A stretch of DNA of 64,000 nt, taken from NCBI GenBank assembly GCA_008921705.1, contig VFFE01006868.1, forward strand, positions 709,161 to 773,160, written 5' to 3'. The DNA comes from Burhinus oedicnemus (taxonomy: Eukaryota; Chordata; Aves; Charadriiformes; Burhinidae). Positions 36,314 to 48,563 of the stretch are shown here, in pieces (the first letter of the stretch is position 1; each line of letters starts with the position of its first letter). A program made the translations under genes and the position numbers. The notes under the pieces are model-generated. The model did not search any database, was not told the DNA's origin, and saw nothing but the letters and a program-made list of their open reading frames with translations.

Positions 36314-38410
36314 GTCAGCGCATATTTAAACTTGCTTCATTACTCCCACCTTTATGCTTGAGATTTTCATTTTTTTAAAATCAGTTTACCTAGAGGTTCC
36401 TTTAGAGACAGAAAAATGAAAGTGCTGAATCCTATTTTCATTTGGGGATATCAAGCTTTTTATCAAATTATAGAGGTGGCGTTTCAGAATATTTCATATC
36501 TGATCAGAAGGAAAATCCAAAAATAATTTTCTCTTTATTCAGGAGTCTTTCAGGCACTGGGACTGTTTTATTTATTACTTAATATTGTGCTCCAGTCAAT
36601 CATTTTGAATTCAGACAGGAAAATGGAATTTTTATTTTTAAAAAGAAAAAATCCTGAGGAAAAATGGTATTGGAATAAAGCAGATTTTATTATTTTTAAA
36701 AATACAAATATGTATTTTCTTCCTCTGCTAACTATTTTATTTTCCTTTAACCACAGTGCATTAATGTGAAGACGTATATTAAACAAAGGAACTTATCTAA
36801 AATCATATGTTGGTTAATTACAGGCATTTTATTTCAAAGCATTTCTATAATATGTCATTGAGCTTGAGGAATTATGGCCTTGTAACACAATCATGGAAAA
36901 TCTTTCTCTTTCTTTGGATTAATATCTCAGTGCACATGTTTTCTGTATGTGTACCATGTATGTGTGTGTAAACATGAATTATGTATTTATATTGCATTTA
37001 GCTTTATTTTAACTTTCCATCAGAAGAAGGTTATTCCTAAAGTGTATGTTAGTACTCTGGTACACAGCCTAGATAGAGGAAACACATTAATACCTTTCAG
37101 TTACAGTTATTGGTCTATAAAACTGGACATGTATACCAGTGACATAGTGTTAAATTTTCCTGTTGCTTCTAGTTTGGAAACATCTTGCATCAGTTAAAGT
37201 AGCTCACAAATAAATTATTAAAACTTTTAATATGTTAATCTGTAGCAGCCTCCCTTCATTGACCTGAAAGTTCTTTGCCAATTTTAATGAATTAAGCCTT
37301 GAAGTGCTCCTGTTGCTTTTATCTCTAATTTTCAGATGTGAAAAGCAGAGGTAGAGTAAGTAAAACAATTTGTTCAAGATCCACACAGGAAGTCTGTGGC
37401 CCAGTGAGGAAAAGAAAATACATTTCTAAATTTTCAATTCTGTGCTCTAGCTGTAAGAAATTAGCCTAAGAGAGAAAATGTAATCAGCTTATGAAGAAGA
37501 GGCAGTGCATTATACATAGCTCAACAGCCACTATGGTCTACCCTAGTCATGAAAATCACTGAAGGGCCCCAAGGAAAAGTGCACCCAGTTTTCTGTTAGA
37601 AGAATGACGATGACACAGCCTTCCCATTGTGTCACCCTTAGTGTACAAATATTAAAACCACCACAGATCATTATAATGAGGATGTTAATTTAAAAAAAAA
37701 AAAAAAACAACAAACAACATTGAGGTATTAGACAATAAGTATTTCTATAGAGGGTGACTTCCATGACAGGTTTGCCAAAAAGGGTTTCCTCAGGTTTTGA
37801 GTAGCGCAGAGGTATTTTGTACAAGGGGAATAGATGACAGTTTCTGTGGCTATACAATCTGGGCACTATTTATAGCTAGGTTGCTGCAAAAAAAATTCAT
37901 AGTATAACAGAGCCAATCACACTGCATTCTTTGTTCTGTAATGTTTATCCAGGAAAACACCTTCTTTATTACAGTGATTGTGAATAAGAAAAAGCAAAAG
38001 ATGGAAGGAGAAATGCGGGAGACAGGAAGGGTTTTTCCCCTGGCTTCTCTGTGAATTCCTGGTTTACAACCTGTTGTATAAGCAGCAGATACCTTTCTTA
38101 GCATTCTCATTTCAAATATGAAAAAAACCAGCTTCTGTGGTATTTAAAGCTTATGGTCTTTAAGCCATGAGGAGCACTGGTAAAGTATTAAAGATTCAAA
38201 TATGATTAAGCTTAATATTTTTTCAAACTTTTTGTTGGCTTGTAATAAGCTTACAGCATGTGCTATGTGATAAGACATGATACTAAAACATTATTTGGAA
38301 AAATAAACCTGTAAAACGTGATAAAACTTGTTGTCACTAAAATGCCTGGGTAGTCAGGAGTATTAGTAGTACTGCAGTTAGGAGTTATGCTCCTATTTTA
38401 GGTTCCCATA
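36314..38410. other. Presumed first intron of the PCSK-like gene, 5' part
   Basis: It begins with the donor GTCAGC. The sequence is A+T-rich with no recognisable exon. There is a 16-base A run at 37692-37707. Frames at 36587-36769 and 36949-37197 have no domain and lie behind poor splice contexts. Confidence 0.45.
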
Positions 38411-38553
38411 TGACAAAGCATTTGAAACATATACTTAGGTTCAATCCTTTTTCAGAAAAAAAAATCATAATCATGTGCCTAAGTTCCTTTGAAATAAATG
38501 GGATCTAGGCACATGCTTAAGTGCTTTACTGGATGAGACTGGGCTACTGAATG
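38411..38553. repeat. Fossil archosaur/turtle-age interspersed repeat
   Basis: The phrases TGACAAAGCATTTGAAACAT, AAATAAATGGGATCTAGGCA and ACATGCTTAAGTGCTTTACT match, with heavy divergence, a well-known old sauropsid repeat with alternating 'aagcacatgcttaa' and 'aatgggact' motifs. The family name cannot be given safely. Confidence 0.5.
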
Positions 38554-40387
38554 GGGCTCTTAGTGAAAAAACAGTCTTGTATGAGAAAAGTGACATCAAA
38601 GTCTGAAAATGCTGTCTTTTAAATATGCTACTGTCACCACAGGAAACAAGCTCCTGTAGAAATGGTAATTATGTGTAGCTGTGACATCCTTGCTTCACCA
38701 CATTAGTTGCAATTTGGAGTTGCAGTTTAAAGGCATAACTTGGCTTTGGTGTAAGTGTACATTTTTACTATGATACCGTGGATAAAGACAGTGAGTTAAG
38801 TGTGTTGCTTTGGAGTGCTTCCTCACATTAAATGTTGTTACTTGTTAATATGCAGATGCTTGGCAACAAAGTAGGAAAATTGTAACCATGAAGAAGGCTA
38901 CGATTAGGTATCACACTGGAATACACTTCTTCAAAGTCTAACCCTTGAATGACATTTAGTGTATAAAATCCAAAATGTTAAACTCTTGACATTGATTGCA
39001 ATACTATTTCATTTCACATTCTGTAACAGATAACTTATGAATAGAAACAGTGTAGGTGAAGAGTTCCTTTAAAACTTACTGTTATGATTCCTCTCAACCT
39101 TAAAACCACTGACTTAAAGTTTCTGTAATTAAAACACTTACTAAATACTGTGAAGATACCCCCATATAGAGAAGTCTCACCAGTTCTAACCTCACCAAAA
39201 TATTTTGCAAATAAATGCTTACTTTGGTTCTAAGTTTTGCATTTCTAGGTGTTAGCGTTGCGCTTAATAAAGATTAGAGAATACAGCAGATACTGAATAT
39301 AGTTATATATCAGAGGTATACACTAGAATCAAATGTGTTAGGATTCTTTCACACAGTTGTATTTTGAGTCAGCTCAATTCCTTTATTTTTATCACTATAT
39401 CACTATAGGATATAGTGCCAGTCACTTCAGTTTCATTCCCTTGTTTCCTTCCCCGCTATTCAAGACAGAGGTTGTAGAGAAGATAGAGACTTTACTGCAT
39501 TTCTCTAGTCTCAGAGGAAGGAAGTGGTAAAAGAGCAAAACTTGAAAAGGGAGTGCATGCACACCAACTGTGGGTCATCAAGAACAATGTCTTTTTGGCT
39601 GTATAATGCTTTATCCTTACCTCAGTGAAGTCAACAGAAAATCTCCCATTGACTTTCAAGGAACCGTAGAAGAAGAAATGTTTCTATGTAAATGTATCCA
39701 AGTAGCAAATATCACTGGTACTTAAACTGTGTGAGACACTCATAGGTAAACGGAGTGAAAAATTGCAGATGTGATCTCAGTCTTCCAACCTTCCAAATCA
39801 GGATTTCTTGTATCCTGTTGTACATTTTGCTCCTGCGTAGCAGATACAAAACCATGAAGAAACACTGGGGAAGCTATGCCTAAAATCAGTTTATGCTCCG
39901 TTCATTTAAAGAAGCAAGGCTCTTGCACAAATAATTTTAATTGACAGCTCTCATAGCTGAGATTTTAAAGTGAGCACCAAGTTTCAATGGTTTTACAAAG
40001 TCAGACAAAAGAAAGTCATCAAGTTTTTCTATGTGTGGATTTTTATTTTTTTTATTTTGGATTAGTAAAAGTTTTGCATAATGGTGAATTTGAATCTCAG
40101 AGTGAAACTAGGAAAACTGGGTAGTGGTGGAAATCAAGTTCACCAGCAGTTATATTACTGATGTACTAATTGCTGAAAGAAAACTGTTTAATTGCTGAAT
40201 CAGTTTTGGAGATTTTGTTAAGTACATACACATATATATGTATACCGATAAGTATAATGCATATATATGAGTGTATGCTTGGACACACACACCCAATACG
40301 TACTTATCGAAGTGTATAAATACAAGTATGTTACAAATTTAATTTACAACAAATTTTCCTAGCTATATTTGGTATGTATTTTTCATC
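38554..40387. other. A+T-rich intronic-looking DNA with one more repeat fossil
   Basis: 39618-39665 (TCAGTGAAGTCAACAGAAAA, then CTCCCATTGACTTTCAAG) looks like another piece of the same old sauropsid repeat class. 40220-40310 has alternating TA/CA/TG tracts. No exon was recognised, and no phase-0 exon with the expected aromatic-rich convertase prodomain was found here. Confidence 0.4.
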
Positions 40388-40612
40388 ACAAGTTGGAACA
40401 TAGGAAGTTCCATTCAAACCTAAGAAAAAACTTCTTTACGGTGAGGGTGAGAACAGGCTGCCCAGGGAGGTTGTGGAGTCCCCTTCTCTGGAGATTTTCA
40501 AGACCCGCCTGGATGCAGTCTTGAGTAACGTGCTTTAGGCATTCCTGTGTCAGCAGGGGAGTTGGACTAGATGATCTCTAGAGGTCCCTTCCAACTCTGA
40601 AAATTCCGTGAT
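40388..40612 (+). mobile_element. 5'-truncated CR1, plus strand
   Basis: It starts at ACAAGTTGGAACATAGGAAG and continues with AACTTCTTTACGGTGAGGGT, AGGCTGCCCAGGGAGGTTGT and TTGGACTAGATGATCTCTAG to ATTCCGTGAT. A small deletion after GGTGAGGGTGA removes the usual 'cagagcactgg' segment, which shifts the ORF2 frame. Confidence 0.9.
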
Positions 40613-41208
40613 CAGCAAAACTCCGAAAAATATTATATAAAAGGTACATGGTGTTTGAGAGTTGTATCTAAGAATTTGTTCTTGATAATGCAAACTGGGA
40701 ACACCTGCAGTGAAGTTCAAGGTCTTGGTGTTTCTACATTTGTATAGAAACTCCAAACAGGTCTTGGATAAAAAAAAATGAAATGAGGATTTGAAATGAA
40801 TTATTCTGATCAGGAGTGAAAAATTGATTGTATGTCTGTATAGATATATATTTAGAAGGTAAAGTCAAGCTGGGCAGCAAACCCCACTTTTAATAAAAAT
40901 GGGTTTAATACAGGTGCTCTCTAGGAATGAAAACAAGATTGCTGAATGACATTTTGACTGTGAGTAAGGGTAGTTTCATATTCTTTATTTCTTTCTCTTT
41001 TTCTCTTATTTTTTTCTTTCTCCCTCTTCTTTTTTCTTTCCTTTTCTCTTTCATTCTCCCTTTAGTTCTCTTTTTACATTTGTTTTTCAGTCCAGAGAAA
41101 TTTTGAGTGATTTCATGATCATTTCTGTTTCCCAAAGTCTGTATTTTCTTTATTAAGTTTCTTCAGATATTTTGAAAGCTGTAAGCAGATGTTATAGATA
41201 GAAATATT
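40613..41208. other. A+T-rich spacer with a pyrimidine tract
   Basis: 40981-41075 is almost pure C/T on the plus strand (TTTCTTTCTCTTTTTCTC-like). On the minus strand it yields a lysine/arginine-rich frame (40905-41135) that is purely compositional. Confidence 0.55.
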
Positions 41209-42286
41209 TGACATGGTTATGATTTAGCAGCAAGTCAAAAATTTATTAGTGATTTAAGGTAGATCAAGAGGTTGAATTTTACCAGCACTTAATCATTAAG
41301 CAGTTTAGAGGTTTACAAAGTGATTTAACAAAATAAATGAACAGCAACTTAATTACAGATTCGAAGATAGCAAGATTCACACTAACTTACTATAAGGTAT
41401 TCCAAATTAATACATGTACATATGGGCAAAAGCACAGATCTCAAATTAGTACATATACACATAAGAAAAGCATGTAAGCGTGCATGCACACACACAGAGT
41501 ACTGTGATGGTGGAATCAGGAAATTTTTTGATAACAGGTGACTCTAATGAGCAGACAGGTACTGCTTTTAACTCCCACATGTGCATGGACAAACGGAAGA
41601 ACGTCCACATCCATAAAGCTAATGTGTATATCACAAACATATAGGTGGAGAGGTGGATGAGAGAGAGGCTAGCCTATAGTAAAAATTTCCCTTTCCCGAG
41701 TTTAGGGTACATACTCACGATGCATCAGCATTCCTCAACAGGCGGTAGTTGAGGCTCAAGAGGGATTCCATCCCCCTGGCCTTCTAATCCTCAAGTTGTC
41801 AGCCTGAGTGGCAACCTAGCTTAGGGGAGGTACTGGTCTCACCCACTGCGATCCAGAAGAGCTCAAAGGGTCTTTACTATAATAGCTACTTATAGGATCC
41901 GAGGTAATTGACATTTGTCAGGTAATTTTCCACTCTGGCCCAACTCGGACAATGGAATATTCCAGTATTTTCCACCACTGACGCAAGCCCAGAACTTGCT
42001 AGATCTTGGGGTCCTGGTATCCCCCCCCTCTGTGGCCACGATCCATATGTTGTCAGGAGTGATCGATTATAGTTATTATCTTCAAACAGTAGGAGCCATG
42101 GGGACCAGGCACACTATTGTGTTCTGGTCCGTTGCTCTCCACCTTTTGTTTCTTTCATGTTGGACCATTACGTTACGTTCTGGTCCATTGTATTATTATG
42201 TGGCCCAGGTGGGAAGGAAATCACGCCAAGTGCTGAGTGGCTTGAAGCAGGGGGGGAGGGAGGGGTTGCACCACCACAGCAGAGCA
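41209..42286 (-). mobile_element. Long ERV LTR, minus strand (family C)
   Basis: About 1.08 kb. On the plus strand it begins near TGACATGGTTATGATTTAGC and shows an antisense polyadenylation signal (minus-strand AATAAA at 41242-41247) close to that end, a CA/TG-rich stretch near 41480-41500, and C/G-richer sequence up to GGGGGGGAGGGAGGGGTTGC near 42250. A possible minus-strand TATA (TATAAG, 41889-41894) is in a sensible place. This order of landmarks fits a long avian ERV LTR. Boundaries are estimates: the right end may be at AGAGCA (42286), and no convincing target duplication was found. Its 127-codon open frame at 41915-42298 is read as chance. Confidence 0.6.
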
Positions 42287-43639
42287 GATATGACTTGATG
42301 TTTCTGAGTGTATTTATTACTCTTATTTTATGGTAAATCCCTTCAATATTATTGTGCCTTTAAAAGTTGAAGTACACAAAATCTAAGGAAACTATGGAAA
42401 TGCCTCTTGCTGAGCTGGACACAGGCTTAATAGATCCTATCCAAGAATGTCTGTTAACTTACATCACCTCACACTATGGGCAAGTGTTCTGAATCAATGA
42501 TTTCCCTCTCAAGTTTTACAGCACATCTTTAGTGTGTTCTGTTTGCTGCAGAGTAAGTTCTGGGATGAGCATTTGTCCCTGTGTGATTTTATTTTTTCTT
42601 TCTATTTTACAGCTTTTATGTATCTGGATAAAATATCTTATGTTTAAATTACTATTTTAAAATTGATTTTCTCCTTATGTGTTTTGTGGTTGCTACAATA
42701 GACAAAGTGATACACCAAGCCGTTTAAATGGGAAAAAAAAGGATGTATATTATGGGGTTTGATTGTCAGTGGAGTTAATTCCTTTGCCTTGGACAAGGCA
42801 AGAAAATCTGGGTTTTTTTAGAAGGGAAGGGTTTCTGGAGTAGCAGCAGATACTTACTGTTGCTACTTTTCCTTCTCCTTTCTGCCATCCTGTGAAGCTA
42901 CCTAAGTGTCCAAGAAGTGTTCCCCTTGTGGCAAAGAGAGGAAAAAATCCCTGCTTCACACTGAAGTCTAGAAGTAGTTAGTAATGGCTGCATTTTGCTA
43001 AATCCAGGGGCGGGAAAGCACACCTTAGGTGGTTTGTTAACACAGCTGGTGAATACTTGACGATTTGAAAATACTGTCAAGATTCTTAACAAGGCATACT
43101 ACAGTAAAAGCTTTCAATGTTTTTCTTTTGTTTACATGTGAGATATTATAACTGATGTTTTCTTTAGTACAGTAGTTGCTAATTCATCCTATTTTTGTTA
43201 AAAACTGATATTTTTCTCAAATATTCTGCTTCTGGAGTCATGTTTTCTTTCAAAGAAAGACCCATTAGTCTTTCCATAGCATAAAATTAATACCCTCTTA
43301 GGCCATTTATTGAAGATTGCAGTATTATTATATTGTACTGCTGTAAAATAGCAGCATCTGCTCTTTTAATCACAGCTAAAAATTCTCTTGCATTTCTTGA
43401 GCGTTGTGAGGTGTAGATTCAGAAGGATCATACATCTTTTCCATCGTCTTGGCTGTGCTGTGTAACACTATTCAGATGTATATATGACAACAGCTTATGT
43501 ATTTGCTTCTACCAGGTGAACACTGCTATGCTTGAAAAGGGCTTTAAAAAAAGACAGAGAATTGTAAGCACTCATTAGTTATTACCAATTTATGTTAATA
43601 TACTAGGACCAATCATTTAATCGTTCTGATTGAAACGAT
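42287..43639. other. A+T-rich intronic-looking DNA
   Basis: I see no exon or recognisable repeat. Short minus-strand frames at 42750-43092 have no domain. Confidence 0.45.
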
Positions 43640-43729
43640 GGGCATGATTCACAGGAGATGTAAATTGGTATAGCCCTATTTAAATCAATGAAACTATACT
43701 GATATATGCCAGCTGAGAATAAGGTCCCT
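43640..43729. repeat. Fossil sauropsid interspersed repeat
   Basis: GGGCATGATTCACAGGAG, AAATCAATGAAACTATACTG and TATGCCAGCTGAGAATAAGG follow the pattern of an old repeat common in turtles and crocodilians ('aagtcaatggagttacactga..ccagctgaggatctgg'). It is diverged but recognisable; the family is not named. Confidence 0.55.
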
Positions 43730-45392
43730 CATCTTTATTTGAATAATTTAATGGTGGGATGACCAGACTGTTAGAGAATGCAGTTAATAGAACAATCCTA
43801 TGTTGAAACTGGAATGCAATATGGAAGCTACTAGTGTTAGATGATTTTTTAAAAATCTCTTTTTTTCTCTCTATCGTCCTGTTGAGTAGACAAGTCTTAA
43901 GTAGATCAAGTTTAAGCTTTGAAGTTAGTGGCCTAATGCTACATTTAAAAAACAACCACAATGTGGAAAAATAATGGAAAATATTTTTGCACGATACTGA
44001 AAACCAACCCACTTTTTCATGACTTTTGAAAAAAAAAATTCATTTTACCTCTGCAGCTGCTGATATTATTCACCACTGCATCCTTACACTTAACTACTCT
44101 GGTGTTAAAATAGTAACTACGGTGTAAAAGAAAGGTGAATAAAAAATTTAAATCACCATAATTCATCTAGGTCTTGTTAATGAAGGAATGTTCCCTATTA
44201 AACATATTCATTTCAAATTCTGGGATGCCTGTCATTGTAAGGAAATAGTGTAAACATGGTTACAAGTCTTCTGGTTTTTTAACTGAAAGTATCTTAAATA
44301 AGAGTTATGAAATTGCAAACTCTCCCTGGAACTACAACAAATGTTTCTTCTCATTTCTTGCACCTCTGGGACTGTAGCACTGGAAAATGGATGCAAAAAC
44401 CCATAAATTTGCCAGATGCTTGGTACAGGGTTCCTGGCATACATTTAATCCCTCACTATTTTAGTCCCTGAAATGAGAAAAAAATCAAGATAAATTGGAA
44501 TTTGGTTTAATTTAAAATATATTACTGAGCTAATATATGCATATCTATTTTTTCAGTGATTGCCAGAGGTGTTTAGCAAACTGATGTCAATATATTGTGT
44601 GTGCATATATTACATACATGGAATGGTATGGAATGCATGGTGGGCCAACTCATTTATTTCTATCAGTTTACTGTGGAAGGTTCTCTGTAGCAAGTGGAAG
44701 TGATGCCTCAAGTTCATGGTTTCTGAAGAGCAGTTTGATTTTAAAAACTTTGTTATCAGACATATGAAGTCATACAGTTTCCTACATCTTTTAAGTTGTT
44801 TTACAAGAAGTATTTTGTGCCACTGAGATCCAACTTAGTTTTGAGGCTACATTGACAGGTCATTTTACTTTGTAAGTTGATGTAATGACAAATTTAAGCT
44901 CTGGAATCTGGATTTCAAGAGAGAAGTGGGACTAGAAGGAGAAGGAAGGATTGCTTCATTTGAATAATCGTTGCAATGTTTTATAGTACTTAATTGCTTA
45001 ACAATTATAATGCTTTTTATTTGTGTATCACACTTCATTCAAGAATGTAAAGATTCCTTACCATAGATTTTCTGAACCTGGATCAGTAGCACCAGAGCTG
45101 TGAAACATGATTTCAACAAATTTTACTCGCATGGACTTTTGAAGTAACTAAAAATATTTACATCTTTGATTTATGTTCAGAGAACCTAAGTTGGGAGAAG
45201 AGTAGGAACTTTGCACAGTGTTGTCTTAAAAAATAAATATACCAGCAAAACAAAAATTAATATCTCTTTTAATGTGTAAATGTCTTGCTTTTTCATTTTA
45301 AAATTAAAACTTATAAAATAATTTTAAAAAGGAAATGCCAAATATTAGACAGAAAATTTACATTTTGTCTTGGACAATTTTTTAATAATTGT
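43730..45392. other. A+T-rich intronic-looking DNA
   Basis: No exon or clear transposon was recognised. Short frames at 43680-44012 (minus) and 44232-44444 (minus) have no domain. Confidence 0.45.
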
Positions 45393-45932
45393 CGCAGACT
45401 CACAGACTGGTTGAGGTTGGAAGGGACCCCTAGAGGTTGTCTGGTCCAACCCCCCAGCTCAAGCAGGTCCAGCTAAAGCCCATTGCCCACAACCACGTTC
45501 AGACAGCTTTTGGCTATCTCGAAGGATGGAGACTCCACAACCTCTCTGGGCAACCTGTGCCAGGGCTTGGTCAGCCTCACAGTGAAAAAAAGTATTTCCT
45601 GACGTTCAGGATGTTCAGGGGGACCCTCCTGTGTTTCAGTTTGTTCCTATTGCCTCTGGTCCTGTCACTGGGCACCACTGAAAAGAGCCTGGCTCTGTCC
45701 TCTGCACCCTCCCTTCAGGTATTTCTGTACAGTGATAGGATTCCCCCTGAGCCTTCTCTCCTCCAGGCTGAACAGCCCCAGCTCTCTCAGCCTTTCCTCA
45801 CAGGAGGGACACTCCAGTCCCTTCGTCATCTTAGTGGCCGTTCCCTGGACTTTCTCCAGTAGTCCCACATCTGTCTTGTACTGGGGAGCCCAGAACCGGA
45901 CACAGTACTCCAGGTGTGGCCTCACCAGTGTC
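45393..45932 (-). mobile_element. 5'-truncated CR1, minus strand
   Basis: The 3' end lies at 45393 (CGCAGACTCACAGACTGG, diverged terminal units), and the body covers the ORF2 tail up to CTCACCAGTG near 45930. On the minus strand the frame 45665-45925 reads [20 protein letters not shown], then [17 protein letters not shown], then [17 protein letters not shown]. The reading frame then shifts before the last part of the tail. This copy is about 540 bp and is a different subfamily from the copies at 9.1 and 26.1 kb. Confidence 0.92.
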
Positions 45933-47229
45933 CTTACCCAGGGTACTTTTTTTCTTCTAATTCTCTTATTCTGACCACCAAACCAAAGTGTCTTGTTTTT
46001 TTCCAGCTCTGGTTATCACAGCCATTTTATATATTGATAAAATCAGTCATTTCAAGGCCACATTAGTGTTTTAATAGCAGATTCTGGAATAAATTCCATA
46101 AGTCCTATTTGCTACTGTTTATGGGGAAACAATGCTAGTGAAAATACAAATGAAAACAATGTTTTAAAGAGGAATTTCAGATGAAGTCCTTAATTGTCTG
46201 CCTTAAAAGCAATAGCACAATTGTGGGGAGAGATTGCAATGGTCTGAGAGGATAATAACTCAGAAGAGTTAATGGCTTCTTTGGAAATGTTTGTTGAAAT
46301 AATAGTAGTATCAATGTGATGAAACATTTTGTTTAATATGAAACTACATTGTTCTAAGTGGAATTTACAATAAAAAGAGAGAGCATTTTCTCACTGCTTT
46401 GACTTGTGTACTCAGAGAGTTGTCCAGATCTGGATCTCTCTTCCTTCCCATCAAAAATGTTTCATACTGTAGCATGATCTGTCAGAGTCTGTGTAGACAA
46501 AAAGGAAGCAACAGACAACAGAGAGTTTTGCAGGTAGAGGCGCAATGATAGGTGAGGATGAAAATAATTTAGCATCAACTGACATGAATGTTTTCTAGGA
46601 AAAAATCCAGTAACAAGTCTCATCTTCTACAATTTAAATCATCATCATCATAAATAAAGTTGTTTCAAGAACTTTCTTCTCCATACAAGCTAGCAGCTGG
46701 GATTGTCCAGCATTCCCATGCCAGGGAAGAGACAGTTATGACACATACCCAAGAAGTGAGGGTACTTGGAGGTGTTACTACTTTTTCTCATGCACTGTCA
46801 TGAAAACAAAAACTGCTTTGCAGCTGATGACTTAGTGCCAATGTGAATGGCAAGTCTGGCCCCAGGAATATAGAAAGGATGTCTGTAGGCATGTAGAAAG
46901 TAATTCCTGAACCGAGAAACTTAAACAGTTCTCCTTAGCATTGGCTTCCGTATGCTGAAATCTTCATGAAGAATCTCAACTGGTTTCAGCATCACCTGAG
47001 AAAGCCATTTTGCAGTCGGGATCCAAACTATGTATGTCTTTATCAGCATATGTTAGCATCTTCAAAGACTTGCCTCTTTGCCAGTCTGAGAGCAGAATTT
47101 CTAATCAATGTGTCTGAGTGTGCATATTATAGCATGCACACACATACACACACACACAAGCAAGCAGGCACCTGTGTACACTTTTACTTCACTTCTTTTG
47201 GGGACTAACACAGCTATGTGTGCCCTCTC
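45933..47229. other. A+T-rich intronic-looking DNA
   Basis: No exon recognised. It holds a short ATC repeat near 46640 and a (CA)n microsatellite at 47136-47158. Confidence 0.5.
47136..47158. repeat. (CA)n microsatellite
   Basis: Short CA-dinucleotide run with one CAT interruption, flanked on the right by AAGCAAGCAGGCA. Confidence 0.8.
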
Positions 47230-48260
47230 TACGTGTGATTAAATATTAATTAGGCTTCTAATATAAGCAAGTGAGTTCACAGGCCCGAGTGCCACATAAA
47301 TAATGCATGAGGTACCCGAAGGCTCAGCCTGAGAAGCTGATTGGCCACCTTGGATTTGTATAATTATGAAGTTTCATTATTAACAGTGGAAGCAGTGGAG
47401 AGATTTGCCTAGCTTGAGGGACTTTGAAAGCATAAGCTGTCTCATTAGGGAAAAAGGGAATAAGGCATAATATGCAAACTTGTTAGTAAAAAAAAAAAAA
47501 AAAGGAATAAAAATTAAGCATAGCTCTTTAACGGGAGTGTTTTCTATGTATACATAAACATTTCTAAGTGTATAAAAAGACTGAAATTCAAATAAGTGAG
47601 GTCTATACTACAGCTATTTAACAGTTTTGTTTGCAAGAGGTCTTGCTTAAAAGCTTTTGTTCTCAGTATAAAACAATCTTTAATATTTTACAGAAAAATC
47701 CACAGGTAGCTTAATGGGTTCTGCAAAGTGAGAGGTACGGAGGTGAAAGAGAATGAACACAGTCCAGGGTTCTTGCTAGAATGTGTGTTGTGCATGCAAT
47801 TAAATCTCAAGGTCAAACAATTTACAGACAATTACTTTTCTAACATCTCCAGAAATGCCTGCTTACACGTCTTTAATTTTAAATGATACTGATATTCCAA
47901 TTCTCCCCAAAGGTTAATGCTGACTAAATCCAGCTGTGACCTGACACGATGCGACAGCACAGTGCCTAATTATCCTCTGGATAGTCATTTACTTTAAACC
48001 ATTAAAGAAATAGGCTGAGAGGAAGATTTAGGACCCAGAAAAAATGTTAGCCTGACTTCTTTCTTCTTGAGGATGGGATGGGCTGAAAAATAAAAATAAA
48101 ATCTTGCTAAATGTTAGCCATTTGCTTTGATGGCAGAAAATTGTTCATCCCACTCTGTTTTTTTTACAGGTTAAATTGCTAACTAGTTCATTTTATCCAT
48201 TGCCTACGGCTGGCGCTAAATGTCAGTGACAAATTTTGTACTTGTCTTGAAGAATGAATT
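47230..48260. promoter_or_regulatory. Possible conserved non-coding elements (tentative)
   Basis: Two sub-blocks, 47230-47480 and about 47800-48240, differ from the surrounding DNA: little low-complexity sequence, no transposon signatures, balanced base use, and several homeodomain- and POU-like words (ATTAATTAG at 47247, TAATTATGAA, TATGCAAAC, CAATTACTTT, CTAATTATCC). There is no coding signature. I suggest these as enhancer candidates only from their look. A 16-base A run at 47488-47503 separates the blocks. Without a cross-species alignment this remains a guess. Confidence 0.25.
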
Positions 48261-48470
48261 AAGTTATGCACAAAAGCTATAGTGCTCTTTTTAAGATGAG
48301 TGAATTGCAGAGGGAAAAAAAAAGTTGCTCGTTTGAAAAAGGATTATTTCGATTAAAGGCCTTTTCTATTGTAGTGGAAGACAGGTAGTGGTTTAAGATA
48401 ATTCCGACAGTTACCTCCCACAGAGGCTGCAGTCCTTTACTAGAAATTTCTTTAAGAGCACTTGTGTCAG

Positions 48471-48563
48471 ATTATATACTATGATTATTATCATAAGACC
48501 ATTTGTGACAGTAAAGGGGGGGGAACAATTACAGAAAATGGCAACTATTATTCATTAACTAAG
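48471..48563 (+). other. Weak candidate for the second PCSK-like coding exon
   Basis: Thirty-one stop-free codons lie between an AG acceptor (CTTGTGTCAG, moderate pyrimidine tract) and a donor (AAG, then GTAAAA), both phase 0 like the exon at 36.1 kb. The peptide starts IIYYDYYHKTI and ends YYSLTK. Convertase second exons also start with I, carry a D/N-Y-Y-H-F block a few residues in, and are about 33-35 codons long with phase-0 ends. Here the following F and the basic RS/KR residues are missing and there is a glycine run, so chance is at least as likely. Confidence 0.18.

Noticed and set aside
40905..41135. Lysine/arginine-rich 76-codon frame on the minus strand
   Set aside because: It is a direct translation of the C/T tract at 40981-41075 and therefore low-complexity.
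41915..42298. 127-codon open frame
   Set aside because: It lies inside the LTR-like sequence, and the peptide matches no retroviral or host domain that I recognise.
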